NCBI RefSeq assembly: GCF_022968395.1
Contig: NZ_JALJQZ010000008.1
Coordinates: forward strand, 1-64,000
Direction of reading: 5' to 3'
Origin: Affinirhizobium lemnae
GTDB taxonomy: Bacteria > Pseudomonadota > Alphaproteobacteria > Rhizobiales > Rhizobiaceae
Length of the DNA: 64,000 nt
This document shows, in pieces, positions 15,675 through 24,862 of the stretch (the stretch's first letter is position 1; each line of letters opens with the position of its first letter). The notes beneath the pieces are model-generated. The model was given only the letters and a program-made list of their open reading frames with translations, searched no databases and had not been told where the DNA came from. Position numbers and translations under genes: made by a program.

Positions 15675-15792
15675 CCATCGAAGCGATGCACTCCTCCTCC
15701 CAGCGTCGCACGATGAGATCGGCAATCTCCTCCTCCCAAATTGCCGATCGGGTTTGAAAGCCTGCCGCACCTCCTCCCGCGGCAGGCTTTTT
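15675..15792 (+). ncRNA. Alpha-r14-type small RNA with three CCTCCTCCC loops
   Basis: Three hairpins each expose a C(C/T)CCTCCC anti-Shine-Dalgarno loop. They are GCGATGC/GCGTCGC (15683-15709); a perfect 10-bp stem GATCGGCAAT/ATTGCCGATC (15717-15749); and a 9-bp terminator stem GCCTGCCGC/GCGGCAGGC (15760-15787) followed by five Ts. Length (~118 nt), architecture and loop sequence match the rhizobial alpha-r14 (NfeR1-like, 'cuckoo') family, which base-pairs near ribosome-binding sites of many transporter mRNAs. The ends are estimated. The overlapping minus-strand frame (15595-15999) is a shadow. Confidence 0.85.
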
Positions 15793-16002
15793 AATTTTTG
15801 AGACATGCTCAACGGTCGTAGAGGCGCACGTCTCTTCAAACACGGAATTGATCTGTCGTTTGAGGTCAGAAAGCGGGATATATATGCTCAATTCCCTGTC
15901 TGGTCGCGGCGAGCAAATTCCGAGAGCGCGACCAGACAGGGCTTCAAAAGATTGGCGCATATCGATATCGCAAAACCGCAACACAGGTTTGCGCGGCATG
16001 CT

Positions 16003-16926
16003 TTAGCAGTTTCTATAGCCAATCGGAACCGTAACTTTGTTGCCGATGCCCGAAGGCGGTGGCGGCACGGGAGAGGCCCGGCGAACTAGATCCACGATGT
16101 AGTCATCGAAATCGCCAAAGCCCGAAGAACGCGCCAGCGAAACGGCGCTCAGATTTCCGCCACCATCAATCCGAAAGCTCACATAGGCGGTGCTGCCACG
16201 TCCATTGGCCGGGCACTTTCCGCGCTGACGGGCCAGATGCGCTGCAAGCTTGGCCTGCCACTTCGCCGGTGAAACAGAGGACGTCCCAGTTGTACTGGAT
16301 GTGGCCGCTGCGGCTGTCCGCGTCGATTCCTGAACGTCGGCTTTTGCCTGTACGGCAGCTTTCGCTGCCGGCGGCTGCGGCTTTGGCTGGCGCTGTTCTA
16401 CCTTCTTTTCAGGCTTCGGCTCGGGCTTCTGTGCCACCACCGGCCTTGGCGTCACCGGGGAAGGGCGGGCTGTGGGCAGAGGAACCTCGGCATGCTCAAA
16501 AATGGTCAGTTGTTGTTCCACCGGTTGTTCAACGGGCTCCAGAATCTCCTGTGGAATCGTCTGGGTCGTCTCCTGCACCGGTTCCGCCTTCTCCTCGATC
16601 TGTGGCGGCTCCGGTTTGGGAACGGGCTGTGCGTCAGGCGTCAACTCGGCCTGCTCCACCGGTTCGCTCTGCTCTGTCTTGACCTCGAGCGAGTCCTGCG
16701 TGTCTTCGGATACAACCGTTTCCTCGGTCGCTGCGGCTTCAGGAACCGCTGCAAGCTCGATCATGATCGCGGCAGGCGGCGCAAGATCACCGCTTTCTTC
16801 CGGCTCATGACGCAGCAGAACAGCGGCCGCAGCCAGATGCGCGGTTAGAACAAGCGAACCTGCTCCGGTCCACAGGGCTGCTTCACCCAGTCTTCGTTTC
16901 CATCTGCCGGCTGTGGATGTCATCAT
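16003..16926 (-). CDS. tonB: TonB-family energy transducer
   Basis: A 307-aa protein. One N-terminal membrane helix (~18-40, 'LWTGAGSLVLTAHLAAAAVL') is followed by a long Pro/Glu/Lys-rich periplasmic spacer. The C-terminal TonB domain (~220-307) contains 'GSTAYVSFRIDGGGNL' and 'FDDYIVDLVRRASPVPPPPS'. ATG 16926 with GAGGAG upstream is preferred over the longer frame. It is the last gene of exbB-exbD-tonB (10 bp after exbD). It couples proton motive force to outer-membrane receptors, typically for iron complexes. Confidence 0.92.
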   Translation of the reverse strand: MMTSTAGRWKRRLGEAALWTGAGSLVLTAHLAAAAVLLRHEPEESGDLAPPAAIMIELAAVPEAAATEETVVSEDTQDSLEVKTEQSEPVEQAELTPDAQPVPKPEPPQIEEKAEPVQETTQTIPQEILEPVEQPVEQQLTIFEHAEVPLPTARPSPVTPRPVVAQKPEPKPEKKVEQRQPKPQPPAAKAAVQAKADVQESTRTAAAATSSTTGTSSVSPAKWQAKLAAHLARQRGKCPANGRGSTAYVSFRIDGGGNLSAVSLARSSGFGDFDDYIVDLVRRASPVPPPPSGIGNKVTVPIGYRNC

Positions 16927-16936
16927 GACTAACTCC

Positions 16937-17392
16937 TCAAGGCTTCGGTGCCGGTGTCGTCGTTGATGGAGCGCCAACCGTTTCCAGACCCACAAGAGCG
17001 ATCTTCAAGTAACCGGCATCGCGCAAAAGGTTCATGACTTCCATGAAGTGGCCGTAGTCCACCATCTTGTCGGCACGCAGGAAGATCCGCGTATCCTTGT
17101 TGCCCTGTGTCTGCGCTTCCAGAGCCTGTGAAAGCTGCTCGCGCGCTACGGGGGCATTGCCAAGATTCAAACTGAGATCTTCCTTCACGGTCAGATACAG
17201 CGGTTGGTCAGGTCTCTGGGCTGGTTTGGCGGTAGAGGCGGGGAGATCGACATTGACATCCACTGTCGCGAGCGGCGCCGCCACCATGAAGATGATCAGC
17301 AGAACGAGCATGACATCGATGAAAGGGGTGACATTGATCTCGTGATTTTCGCTCAGATCATCGCCGTGGTTTTCGCGAATTCCACCCGCCAT
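16937..17392 (-). CDS. exbD: Biopolymer transport protein ExbD
   Basis: A 151-aa inner-membrane protein. The N-terminal helix carries 'INVTPFIDVMLVLLIIFMVA', with the proton-relay aspartate of the family. A periplasmic domain and a Pro-rich C-terminus follow. The gene sits one base after exbB and 10 bp before tonB, so the three are one operon transcribed leftwards. Confidence 0.95.
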   Translation of the reverse strand: MAGGIRENHGDDLSENHEINVTPFIDVMLVLLIIFMVAAPLATVDVNVDLPASTAKPAQRPDQPLYLTVKEDLSLNLGNAPVAREQLSQALEAQTQGNKDTRIFLRADKMVDYGHFMEVMNLLRDAGYLKIALVGLETVGAPSTTTPAPKP

Positions 17393-17393
17393 A

Positions 17394-18413
17394 TCACTCT
17401 CCCGCCATCAGCGACACGTTGGGCTTTGTACGCTGGCCAGGCGGCACTTTGCGGAAATCCAGATCGCGGCTCGCCAGCCGCTCGACACCTGCGGCCGCAT
17501 CGGCCAGCAACTCCCGGTAACCGGTAATGGATCGGGCAAAGATGTTGTAGATCACCACGGCAGGAATGGCAGCCACGAGACCGATTGCAGTCGCCAGCAG
17601 CGCTTCAGCAATGCCGGGTGCAACAACAGCAAGGTTGGTCGTCTGGGATTCGGAAATGCCGATGAAGGAGTTCATGATCCCCCAGACGGTCCCGAACAGT
17701 CCAACGAAGGGTCCGACGGAGCCAATCGTAGCAAGCGCACCGGTCCCGCGCATCATCCGGCGACCCGCGCCGACCTCGATCCGTGAAAGTACCGAAGCGA
17801 CGCGCTCCTTGACGCCGGAATTGTCGGCATGATCGAGCGTGGTCTCGGAAAGCTTGAGTTCGCGTGCTGCCTCATGAAGCATGGTGGCAGCCGGACCTTT
17901 ACGCCGCTCCGCAAGCACAATGGCGTCCGCCAGTGTGCGCGATTGACGAACCGCCTCCACGATTGCCGTCGCGCGCCGCCGCGCGCCCATAAGTTCCAGA
18001 GATTTGGCCAGCCAGACCGTCCAGGTCAGCAGAGAAGCCAGTGCAAGGCCGATCATGACGCTCTTGACCACCCAATCGGCGGCCATGAACATGCCGAGAG
18101 GCGAAAGATTATGGGGAATGTCCGAGCGCTCGCCGCTTGGGAGCAACTGTGAGAGCGCCTGACTTGTGGCATCGACGATCGAAGTAGCACCGGTTGACGG
18201 CGCGCTCTGCCCAGGGGCAGCAGGAGCGCTCTGGTCCAAGGGTGCCGTCACTGCCGGAGCGGTTTGCTGGGTCTGGGGTGTTGAAGGCTGCTTGGTTTGC
18301 GCAAGGACTGGCAGGGCAATAAATGCAAGGCAGGTTGCCACCAGAAGCATCCGGCTCCAGGATTTCCGGACTGTCGACGGTTGAATAGAGAGGTTGGCGA
18401 GTGTGTAAGACAT
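17394..18413 (-). CDS. exbB: Biopolymer transport protein ExbB (long form)
   Basis: A 339-aa product. The N-terminus has a cleavable-looking signal ('[18 protein letters not shown]') and a Gln/Pro/Ala-rich periplasmic stretch, an extension seen in rhizobial ExbB. The MotA/TolQ/ExbB core with three membrane helices follows, including '[18 protein letters not shown]' and '[20 protein letters not shown]'. ATG 18413 has GGAG upstream. It forms the proton channel with ExbD. No clear iron-responsive operator (Irr or RirA type) could be picked out upstream. Confidence 0.95.
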   Translation of the reverse strand: MSYTLANLSIQPSTVRKSWSRMLLVATCLAFIALPVLAQTKQPSTPQTQQTAPAVTAPLDQSAPAAPGQSAPSTGATSIVDATSQALSQLLPSGERSDIPHNLSPLGMFMAADWVVKSVMIGLALASLLTWTVWLAKSLELMGARRRATAIVEAVRQSRTLADAIVLAERRKGPAATMLHEAARELKLSETTLDHADNSGVKERVASVLSRIEVGAGRRMMRGTGALATIGSVGPFVGLFGTVWGIMNSFIGISESQTTNLAVVAPGIAEALLATAIGLVAAIPAVVIYNIFARSITGYRELLADAAAGVERLASRDLDFRKVPPGQRTKPNVSLMAGE

Positions 18414-18710
18414 GGACAGCTCCCGATTTCTGACCGGCATCAGGGATGACGGGTGATCCCGCCCCATCGCGGACAGGCCAGTCCTGCCACGCTCCGTTGA
18501 GCTACCGCATAATAAACATGACGAAAAATGTAAACTATTAAAGGCCGCCGCTGCGAAAAATCTTTCAAGTCAGACTCATGTTTTAAAGCATGGCGCGCAA
18601 AAGTGTGCAGCGGTTTTGCGATAACGACATGCGATAAGGGAAGAGAGATAAAGCGCCAGGAGCGAGTCTGAAAGATCGCGACACGCTTTATCTCAACAGG
18701 CGTTCTGAAA
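18414..18710. other. Junction between exbB promoter and infB 3' end, with a 10-bp inverted repeat
   Basis: No gene is seen. AGATAAAGCG (18646-18655) and CGCTTTATCT (18684-18693) form a perfect 10-bp inverted repeat with a 28-bp spacer. A near-palindrome around CATGTTTTAAAGCATG lies at about 18580. Both could be operators of the exb operon, or the repeat may be a leftover end structure. Confidence 0.5.
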
Positions 18711-18737
18711 CGAAAAACGCCGGGCACGAGGCCCGGC
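18711..18737 (-). terminator. infB terminator
   Basis: On the minus strand GCCGGGC...GCCCGGC is followed by GTTTTTCGTTTC. It ends the rimP-nusA-ylxR-infB unit. Confidence 0.85.
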
Positions 18738-18763
18738 GCCGGATGTAATCTATCGCGTGAGGA

Positions 18764-21559
18764 TCAGAGTGTGCGTGTAACGTGTTCCACGCGGAAGCAC
18801 TCGATGGTGTCGCCAGCGCGAATGTCTTCGTAGTTTTCGAAGGCCATACCGCATTCCTGACCCACCGGCACTTCGGAGACTTCGTCCTTGAAGCGCTTGA
18901 GTGTCTTGAGCTTGCCTTCGTGGATGACCACGTTGTCGCGAACCAGACGCACGCCTGCGCCGCGCTCGACCTTGCCTTCCACGACACGGCAACCGGCAAC
19001 CTTGCCGACCTTCGTGATGTTGAAGACTTCGAGGATTTCGGCATTGCCGAGGAAGGTCTCGCGACGTTCCGGCGACAGAAGACCCGACATCGCTGCCTTC
19101 ACGTCATCCACCAGATCGTAGATGATGTTGTAGTAGCGAATTTCGATCCCTTCGCGTTCAACCAGCGAGCGAGCCTGTGCGTTGGCACGAACGTTGAAGC
19201 CGATGATGGCTGCGTTCGACGCTTCAGCGAGTGAGATATCCGATTCCGTCACGCCACCCACTGCGGAGTGAACGATGCGGGCACGAACCTCGTCGGTGCC
19301 GAGCTTGTCGAGAGCGCCGGCAATGGCTTCGATCGAGCCCTGCACGTCACCCTTGATGACCAGCGGGAACTCCTTCATGCCGGAGCTCTGGAGCTGATTC
19401 ATCATCTGCTCGAGCGAGCCGCGCGAACCGGACTGGCGTGCTGCCGCCTTGTCACGGGCCAGACGCTGGCGGTACTCGGAGATCTCACGAGCACGTGCTT
19501 CGTTCTCGACGACGGCGAACTTGTCACCGGCAGCAGGTGTGCCCGACAGGCCAAGAACCTCGACAGGCATGGCCGGACCGGCTTCCTTGACGTGCTCACC
19601 CTTGTCGTTGACCAGCGCGCGAACGCGGCCCCACTGATCGCCTGCCACGATGATCTGGCCCGGGCGCAGAGTACCCTTCTGGATCAGAACAGTCGCAACC
19701 GCACCACGACCACGGTCGAGCTCAGCTTCGATAACCGTACCTTCAGCCGTCCGGTTCGGATTGGCCTTCAGGTCAAGAATTTCGGCCTGCAGCAAGATAG
19801 CTTCAAGAAGCTTGTCGAGGTTGGTCTTGTTCTTTGCCGAAACTTCGACGTCAAGAACTTCACCACCCATGGATTCGACAAAGACTTCATGCTGCAGAAG
19901 CTGCGTACGCACCTTCTGCGGATCAGCCGTCGGCTTGTCCACCTTGTTGATCGCCACGATGATCGGCACGCCGGCCGCCTTCGCGTGGTTGATCGATTCG
20001 ATTGTTTGCGGCATCACGCTGTCATCGGCCGCAACCACGAGGATTGCAATGTCCGTCGCCTGGGCACCACGGGCACGCATGGCCGTGAAGGCGGCGTGGC
20101 CGGGCGTATCGATGAAGGTGATCTTCTGGCCGTTCTGTTCGACCTGATAGGCACCGATATGCTGCGTAATACCACCGGCTTCGCCAGCAACGACGTTGGC
20201 GTGGCGGATGGCATCGAGAAGCGAGGTCTTGCCGTGGTCGACATGGCCCATGATAGTCACGACCGGCGGACGCGAAACCAGTTCGCCTTCATCGTCCTTC
20301 ACGTTGAAGATACCTTCTTCAACGTCCGACTCGGAAACGCGCTTCACGGTATGGCCGAATTCGGTTGCGATCAGTTCTGCAAGGTCGGCGTCGATGACGT
20401 CGCCCGGCTTCATCATCTGACCTTCCTTCATCAGGTACTTGATCACGTCGACAGCGCGTTCGGACATACGCTGCGAAAGTTCCTGAATGGTGATGGTTTC
20501 CGGCAGGATGACTTCGCGCATGACCTTCTCACGCGTTTCCTGCATCTGGCTGCGGCGGAACTTTTCCTGACGGCGGCGCATGGCAGCCATCGAGCGGCCA
20601 CGCGATGAACCGTCATCATCCACATCGGCGGTGGTCACAGTAAGCTTGCCGCGGCGGCGATCGTCTTCCTTCGGACGGGCTGGAGCTTTGGCCGGTGCCG
20701 GAGCGGCAACTTTACCGCGCACCGGACCGCTCCTCGATGGACCGCGGTCATCGTCTTCGTCGTCCGACGGCTTGCGACCGCGAACCGGCAGACCAGGCTG
20801 CGGGGCAGGTGCGGCCGGAGCTGGACGGGGCGGCTGGGGACGGTTGTTGTTTTCGCGCGGGCGAGCCGTAACCGGAGCCGCAGACTGGGAACGTTCCGCT
20901 GGAGCTTCTGGAGACGGCACCGACTGCGCAACTGGAGGCTCAGCTGGCTCGGCGAGCGCCTGAGCCTTTGCCTCGGCGGCACGACGCTCGTCTTCAGCAC
21001 GCTGTTCTGCGGCGCGACGCTCTTCCTCAACCTTGCGACGGGCCTCGTCTTCGGCACGCTGCTTGGCTTCGATGATATCGCGGGCCTGAGCTTCCGCCAA
21101 GGCACGGCGACGTGCATCCATTTCCGAGGCGGAAAGGTCGTGCAGAACTGCACCGCGCGGACGATCGTTCGGACGCGAATTGTTCTGTTGTGGGCGAGAA
21201 TTGCCCTGCTGCGGCCGCTGGTTCTGCGAGTTTGGCTGATGAACGCGCTGGGGTGACTGTGACGCCGGGCGCGCGGGCTGCGGCGCGGGCGCCGCCGGGC
21301 GTGCCTGCTGAACCGGAGCCTGCTCGGCAGGACGCGGCTGAGCCGCCGGTGCTGAGGCAATGGGAGCTGCAATAGGGGTGATCGGCTTTTCATCTTCGGG
21401 GCGGAGAGGGCGGCGCTTACGGGTTTCAACCACAACCGCTTTGGTGCGACCGCGACCCATATCCTGGCGCACGGTACCCTGGCTCATCCCTGACGGCTTC
21501 AGGGTGAGGGTTTTCTTGCCCGATACGCTGAGTGTCTTGTCGTCTTTACTGTCGGTCAT
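18764..21559 (-). CDS. infB: Translation initiation factor IF-2
   Basis: A 931-aa GTPase that brings initiator tRNA to the 30S subunit. The long N-terminal region is Pro/Gln/Arg/Ala-rich and charged, as usual in rhizobia. An IF2_N module follows ('[20 protein letters not shown]'), then the G domain with '[15 protein letters not shown]', 'DTPGHAAF' and 'NKVDKP', then domains II to IV. ATG 21559 (MTDSKDDK) has an AGGAACAGGAACGG site; longer frames are not needed. It is the last gene of the operon. The rbfA-truB genes that usually follow infB are not here. Confidence 0.96.
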   Translation of the reverse strand: MTDSKDDKTLSVSGKKTLTLKPSGMSQGTVRQDMGRGRTKAVVVETRKRRPLRPEDEKPITPIAAPIASAPAAQPRPAEQAPVQQARPAAPAPQPARPASQSPQRVHQPNSQNQRPQQGNSRPQQNNSRPNDRPRGAVLHDLSASEMDARRRALAEAQARDIIEAKQRAEDEARRKVEEERRAAEQRAEDERRAAEAKAQALAEPAEPPVAQSVPSPEAPAERSQSAAPVTARPRENNNRPQPPRPAPAAPAPQPGLPVRGRKPSDDEDDDRGPSRSGPVRGKVAAPAPAKAPARPKEDDRRRGKLTVTTADVDDDGSSRGRSMAAMRRRQEKFRRSQMQETREKVMREVILPETITIQELSQRMSERAVDVIKYLMKEGQMMKPGDVIDADLAELIATEFGHTVKRVSESDVEEGIFNVKDDEGELVSRPPVVTIMGHVDHGKTSLLDAIRHANVVAGEAGGITQHIGAYQVEQNGQKITFIDTPGHAAFTAMRARGAQATDIAILVVAADDSVMPQTIESINHAKAAGVPIIVAINKVDKPTADPQKVRTQLLQHEVFVESMGGEVLDVEVSAKNKTNLDKLLEAILLQAEILDLKANPNRTAEGTVIEAELDRGRGAVATVLIQKGTLRPGQIIVAGDQWGRVRALVNDKGEHVKEAGPAMPVEVLGLSGTPAAGDKFAVVENEARAREISEYRQRLARDKAAARQSGSRGSLEQMMNQLQSSGMKEFPLVIKGDVQGSIEAIAGALDKLGTDEVRARIVHSAVGGVTESDISLAEASNAAIIGFNVRANAQARSLVEREGIEIRYYNIIYDLVDDVKAAMSGLLSPERRETFLGNAEILEVFNITKVGKVAGCRVVEGKVERGAGVRLVRDNVVIHEGKLKTLKRFKDEVSEVPVGQECGMAFENYEDIRAGDTIECFRVEHVTRTL

Positions 21560-21659
21560 CCGTTCCTGTTCCTTCCGGCAGGAGCGGATGGCAACCATCA
21601 GGTCCTGTCGTTCAATACACGTCTTCCAATGCGGCAGTCGGCATATGCCGGTGACCGCG

Positions 21660-22346
21660 TCATGTGTCTGACCGGCCAGCGCCACCATCTGCTCCGGAGT
21701 GACCGCTGTTGCGGTACGTTTCGAGCATGGTTGCGCGTTTCACTACACCCTCACCCGCCTGTCCGGCAAGCGCCGCGGCATGGATAAAAGCATTCTGACC
21801 CATCAGTTCGTCCATTTCAGCCGCAGAGAAGAGCCGGAAGGAGGGAATCTCCTCCTCGGCATCCGTTCCGAGCCTCCAGGCCTTGCGGGCCTGGTCAATC
21901 TTTCGCACGCCATCTGCGGCGGCGTCGGCAGCGTGAAACACGCCGACCGCTTCGCCGGTCCGCACGGCATTATCTACCTTCATCGCTCCGGAGATGAACT
22001 GTCCCGCCTTGCGAGCCATGCTCATCATCCCGACCAGATCAGTCACCAGCAGGCGTTCGACCATCAGGCCCAGATCGGGCTCGGCCTTCACGTCCCGCTT
22101 GAGAACCCTGGCGAAGAGCTTGCGTTTGATCGCGAGCTCCACCAGATCCCGTTCCGCCTTCACCCAGCATCCACGACCGGGTAATTGCCGCTTCAGATCC
22201 GGCACAACCTGCCCCTGCGGGCCGGCAACGAACCGGATCAGTTCATGAGGGTCGAAGGTCTTGCGGCTCACGATACAGGTACGATCGTTCACCACGAGTT
22301 CCTCTTCATCCGCTGCGTGATCACGGACGTCAGCCGCCGCAATCAT
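21660..22346 (-). CDS. ylxR: RNA-binding protein, YlxR (DUF448) plus L7Ae-like domain
   Basis: A 228-aa product. The N-terminal YlxR domain (~15-95) contains '[11 protein letters not shown]' and '[10 protein letters not shown]'. A second domain (~105-195, '[20 protein letters not shown]') resembles L7Ae/YlxQ RNA-binding proteins; the fusion is usual in alphaproteobacteria. The start overlaps the nusA stop by 4 nt (ATGA), so the genes are translationally coupled. It lies 100 bp before infB. Confidence 0.92.
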   Translation of the reverse strand: MIAAADVRDHAADEEELVVNDRTCIVSRKTFDPHELIRFVAGPQGQVVPDLKRQLPGRGCWVKAERDLVELAIKRKLFARVLKRDVKAEPDLGLMVERLLVTDLVGMMSMARKAGQFISGAMKVDNAVRTGEAVGVFHAADAAADGVRKIDQARKAWRLGTDAEEEIPSFRLFSAAEMDELMGQNAFIHAAALAGQAGEGVVKRATMLETYRNSGHSGADGGAGRSDT

Positions 22347-23965
22347 TGTTCGGCAGCGGCGTCCGCCTCCTCGTCAACGGCCTCTTCTTCAAGAGCAGCC
22401 TGTTCGCGAGCCAGATCTTCCTGCGTGATCCAGCCAGCAGCCAGGCGCGCCTGCAGGACCATGTTTTCCGCTTCCACGCGGGAAACGTCGAACTTGGAAA
22501 ACAGGCCTTCGAATTTCTTGGTCTCGCCGTCCTTGCGCTCGGACCAGCCGACCAGATCGTCTGCGGCGCAACCGGCGAAATCCTCGACAGTCTTGATACC
22601 GTCTTCACCGAGCGCAACGAGCATCTTGGCCGTCAAGCCATCGATCTGGCGCAATTCGTCGGATACGCCGAGTTCACGGCGCTTTGCATCCATTTCGGCT
22701 TCGATCCGGTCGAGATATTCGCGAGCACGCGTCTGGATCTCGTTTGCCGTATCTTCGTCGAAACCGTCGATGGAGGCGATTTCGCCAAGTTCAACGTAAG
22801 CCAGTTCCTCGACCTGCGCAAAGCCTTCGGACGCCAGAACCTGACCCACCATTTCGTCGACGTCGAGAGCATCCATGAACAGGTTCGTGCGCTCGTTGAA
22901 TTCCTTCTGGCGGCGCTCGGATTCTTCCTGCTCCGTCATGATGTCGATATCCCAGCCCGTCAGCTGCGAGGCAAGACGAACGTTCTGGCCGCGACGACCG
23001 ATGGCGAGCGAAAGCTGCTCGTCCGGCACCACGACTTCGATGCGTTCTGCATCTTCATCGAGAACCACCTTGGCCACTTCCGCAGGCTGCAGTGCGTTGA
23101 CGATGAACGAAGCCGGATCGCCCGACCACGGAATAATATCGATCTTTTCGCCCTGAAGTTCGCCGACGACCGCCTGAACACGGCTACCGCGCATACCAAC
23201 GCAGGCGCCGACCGGATCGATCGAGCTGTCGTTCGAAATGACAGCAATCTTGGCGCGAGAACCCGGGTCGCGAGCAACCGACTTGATCTGGATGATGCCG
23301 TCGTAGATCTCCGGCACTTCCATGGTGAACAGCTTCACCATGAACTGCGGATGGGTACGCGATAGGAAAATCTGCGGGCCACGCTGTTCGCGGCGGACGT
23401 CGTAAACGTAGGCACGAACGCGGTCACCATAGCGCATGTTTTCGCGCGGGATCATCTCGTCGCGGCGAATAATGCCTTCGCCACGGCCAAGGTCGACGAT
23501 GACATTGCCGTATTCGACGCGCTTGACCGTTCCGTTGACGATTTCGCCGACACGATCCTTGAATTCGTCATACTGACGATCGCGCTCGGCTTCACGGACC
23601 TTCTGCACGATAACCTGCTTGGCAGACTGTGCAGCGATACGGCCAAAATCCATCGGCGGCAGCGGATCGGCAATGAAGTCGCCGATCTTGGCATCGACGT
23701 TACGGTCGCGGGCCAGAGCGAGCGGAATCTGGGTCGTGTAATCTTCCGCATGTTCCACGACTTCCAGCAGGCGCTGAAGGCGGATCTCGCCCGTCTTGGA
23801 ATTGATGTCCGCGCGGATATTGCTTTCCGTGCCGTAACGCGAACGAGCGGCCTTCTGGATAGCATCGGCCATAGCGGCCAGCACGATTTCGCGGTCGATG
23901 ACCTTTTCGCGCGCCACTGCATCTGCGATTTGCAGAAGTTCAAGCCGGTTCGCACTCACTGCCAT
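22343..23965 (-). CDS. nusA: Transcription termination/antitermination factor NusA
   Basis: A 540-aa protein binding RNA polymerase and nascent RNA. The N-terminal polymerase-binding domain starts '[20 protein letters not shown]'. S1 and two KH domains follow ('[19 protein letters not shown]' and '[20 protein letters not shown]'). The C-terminus has helix-hairpin-helix acidic repeats. It is the second gene of the rimP operon. A terminator-like element in the operon leader makes NusA-dependent feedback plausible. Confidence 0.97.
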   Translation of the reverse strand: MAVSANRLELLQIADAVAREKVIDREIVLAAMADAIQKAARSRYGTESNIRADINSKTGEIRLQRLLEVVEHAEDYTTQIPLALARDRNVDAKIGDFIADPLPPMDFGRIAAQSAKQVIVQKVREAERDRQYDEFKDRVGEIVNGTVKRVEYGNVIVDLGRGEGIIRRDEMIPRENMRYGDRVRAYVYDVRREQRGPQIFLSRTHPQFMVKLFTMEVPEIYDGIIQIKSVARDPGSRAKIAVISNDSSIDPVGACVGMRGSRVQAVVGELQGEKIDIIPWSGDPASFIVNALQPAEVAKVVLDEDAERIEVVVPDEQLSLAIGRRGQNVRLASQLTGWDIDIMTEQEESERRQKEFNERTNLFMDALDVDEMVGQVLASEGFAQVEELAYVELGEIASIDGFDEDTANEIQTRAREYLDRIEAEMDAKRRELGVSDELRQIDGLTAKMLVALGEDGIKTVEDFAGCAADDLVGWSERKDGETKKFEGLFSKFDVSRVEAENMVLQARLAAGWITQEDLAREQAALEEEAVDEEADAAAEQ

Positions 23966-24039
23966 TGTCGTCAGTCTCCGTCGATCGATTTTGTCTGTGC
24001 CCCAACCCGAAGAGGGTGAAGGTCTTGAAACGTGTTGTC

Positions 24040-24627
24040 TTACTCTTCGTCAGCGTCGTTCTGGTTCGCGGCTTCCGCCTTGGCCAGTTTGTCGGCGCGC
24101 AGGGCGTCGCGGATCAGATCATCCGTCAGGATCAGCTTGGCTTCCGCCAGAGCCGTGAACGGAACACGCAGGCGGGGCTCTTCCCCGTAGCCGATCTGGT
24201 CGCGCTCCAGCGTGAAGCCTTCGTCGTCTGCCTCGGTAATCTTGCCGCGAAAACGCTTGCGGTTATCCAGCAGGATGGAGGTCTCGCATTTCACGATATG
24301 ACCGGACCAACGGGCAAAATCAGACTTGCGAACCATGGGCCGGTCGATTCCGGGCGACGATACCTCCAGATGATACGCCTTATCGACGGGATCTTCCACA
24401 TCGAGAACCGGAGAAATCGCCATCGAAACCTGCTCGCAGTCTTCAACGGTCATCGTACCGTCGTTGCGCTCGCACATCACCTGAAGGGTCAAACCGTTGA
24501 GGTTCAGCAAACGCACCCGCACAAGACGAAAATCCATCGCGTCGAGAGTGGGTTCAATGATTTCGGCGATCCTGAGATCGAGGCCCGTCTCGACTATGAG
24601 ACGCGGTTCCTTCTGGTTTTCCTGCAT
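24040..24627 (-). CDS. rimP: Ribosome maturation factor RimP
   Basis: A 195-aa 30S assembly factor. The family motifs '[14 protein letters not shown]' and '[17 protein letters not shown]' are clear, with the N-terminal alpha/beta domain before them. ATG 24627 has GGAAG 6 nt upstream and is preferred to the frame extension at 24651. It heads rimP-nusA-ylxR-infB. Confidence 0.94.
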   Translation of the reverse strand: MQENQKEPRLIVETGLDLRIAEIIEPTLDAMDFRLVRVRLLNLNGLTLQVMCERNDGTMTVEDCEQVSMAISPVLDVEDPVDKAYHLEVSSPGIDRPMVRKSDFARWSGHIVKCETSILLDNRKRFRGKITEADDEGFTLERDQIGYGEEPRLRVPFTALAEAKLILTDDLIRDALRADKLAKAEAANQNDADEE

Positions 24628-24686
24628 ATGGTCTTCCGGCTTTGCTCGCACAAGGGCGAGAACGTCGCGTGCATCGACCGCCTAAC

Positions 24687-24719
24687 AAAAAAGAGCGGGT
24701 CCGGTGCGGCCCCACTCTT
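24687..24719 (-). terminator. Intrinsic terminator inside the rimP leader (candidate attenuator)
   Basis: Read on the minus strand, AAGAG-TG-GGG... pairs with ...CCC-G-CTCTT in a symmetric stem with two mismatches and a 5-nt loop, followed by six Ts. It lies between the likely promoter (24746-24775) and the rimP start. The upstream gene is divergent, so there is no other minus-strand gene for it to terminate. Confidence 0.65.
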
Positions 24720-24745
24720 CATCTGACGATCAAGAATTTGAACTC

Positions 24746-24775
24746 TCTATACCGCTTAAGCCCCGTGAATGCAAG
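24746..24775 (-). promoter_or_regulatory. Probable sigma-70 promoter of the rimP operon
   Basis: On the minus strand CTTGCA (24770-24775) and TATAGA (24746-24751) are separated by 18 bp. They predict a start near 24738 and a leader of about 110 nt containing the stem-loop at 24687-24719. Confidence 0.5.
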
Positions 24776-24862
24776 GGTTGCGGTCAGAGCCGCCAAAGCC
24801 TCTCGATTTGCGCTTGTTAGAGGTGGCTAGCACGCTAAGTTAGTCAGCCTAAACAAATCAGC

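Noticed and set aside
15595..15999. 134-codon minus-strand frame
   Set aside because: It runs antisense through the three-hairpin sRNA and its promoter, which explain the sequence better.
19268..20608. 446-codon plus-strand frame opposite infB
   Set aside because: Antisense shadow of a well-supported housekeeping gene.
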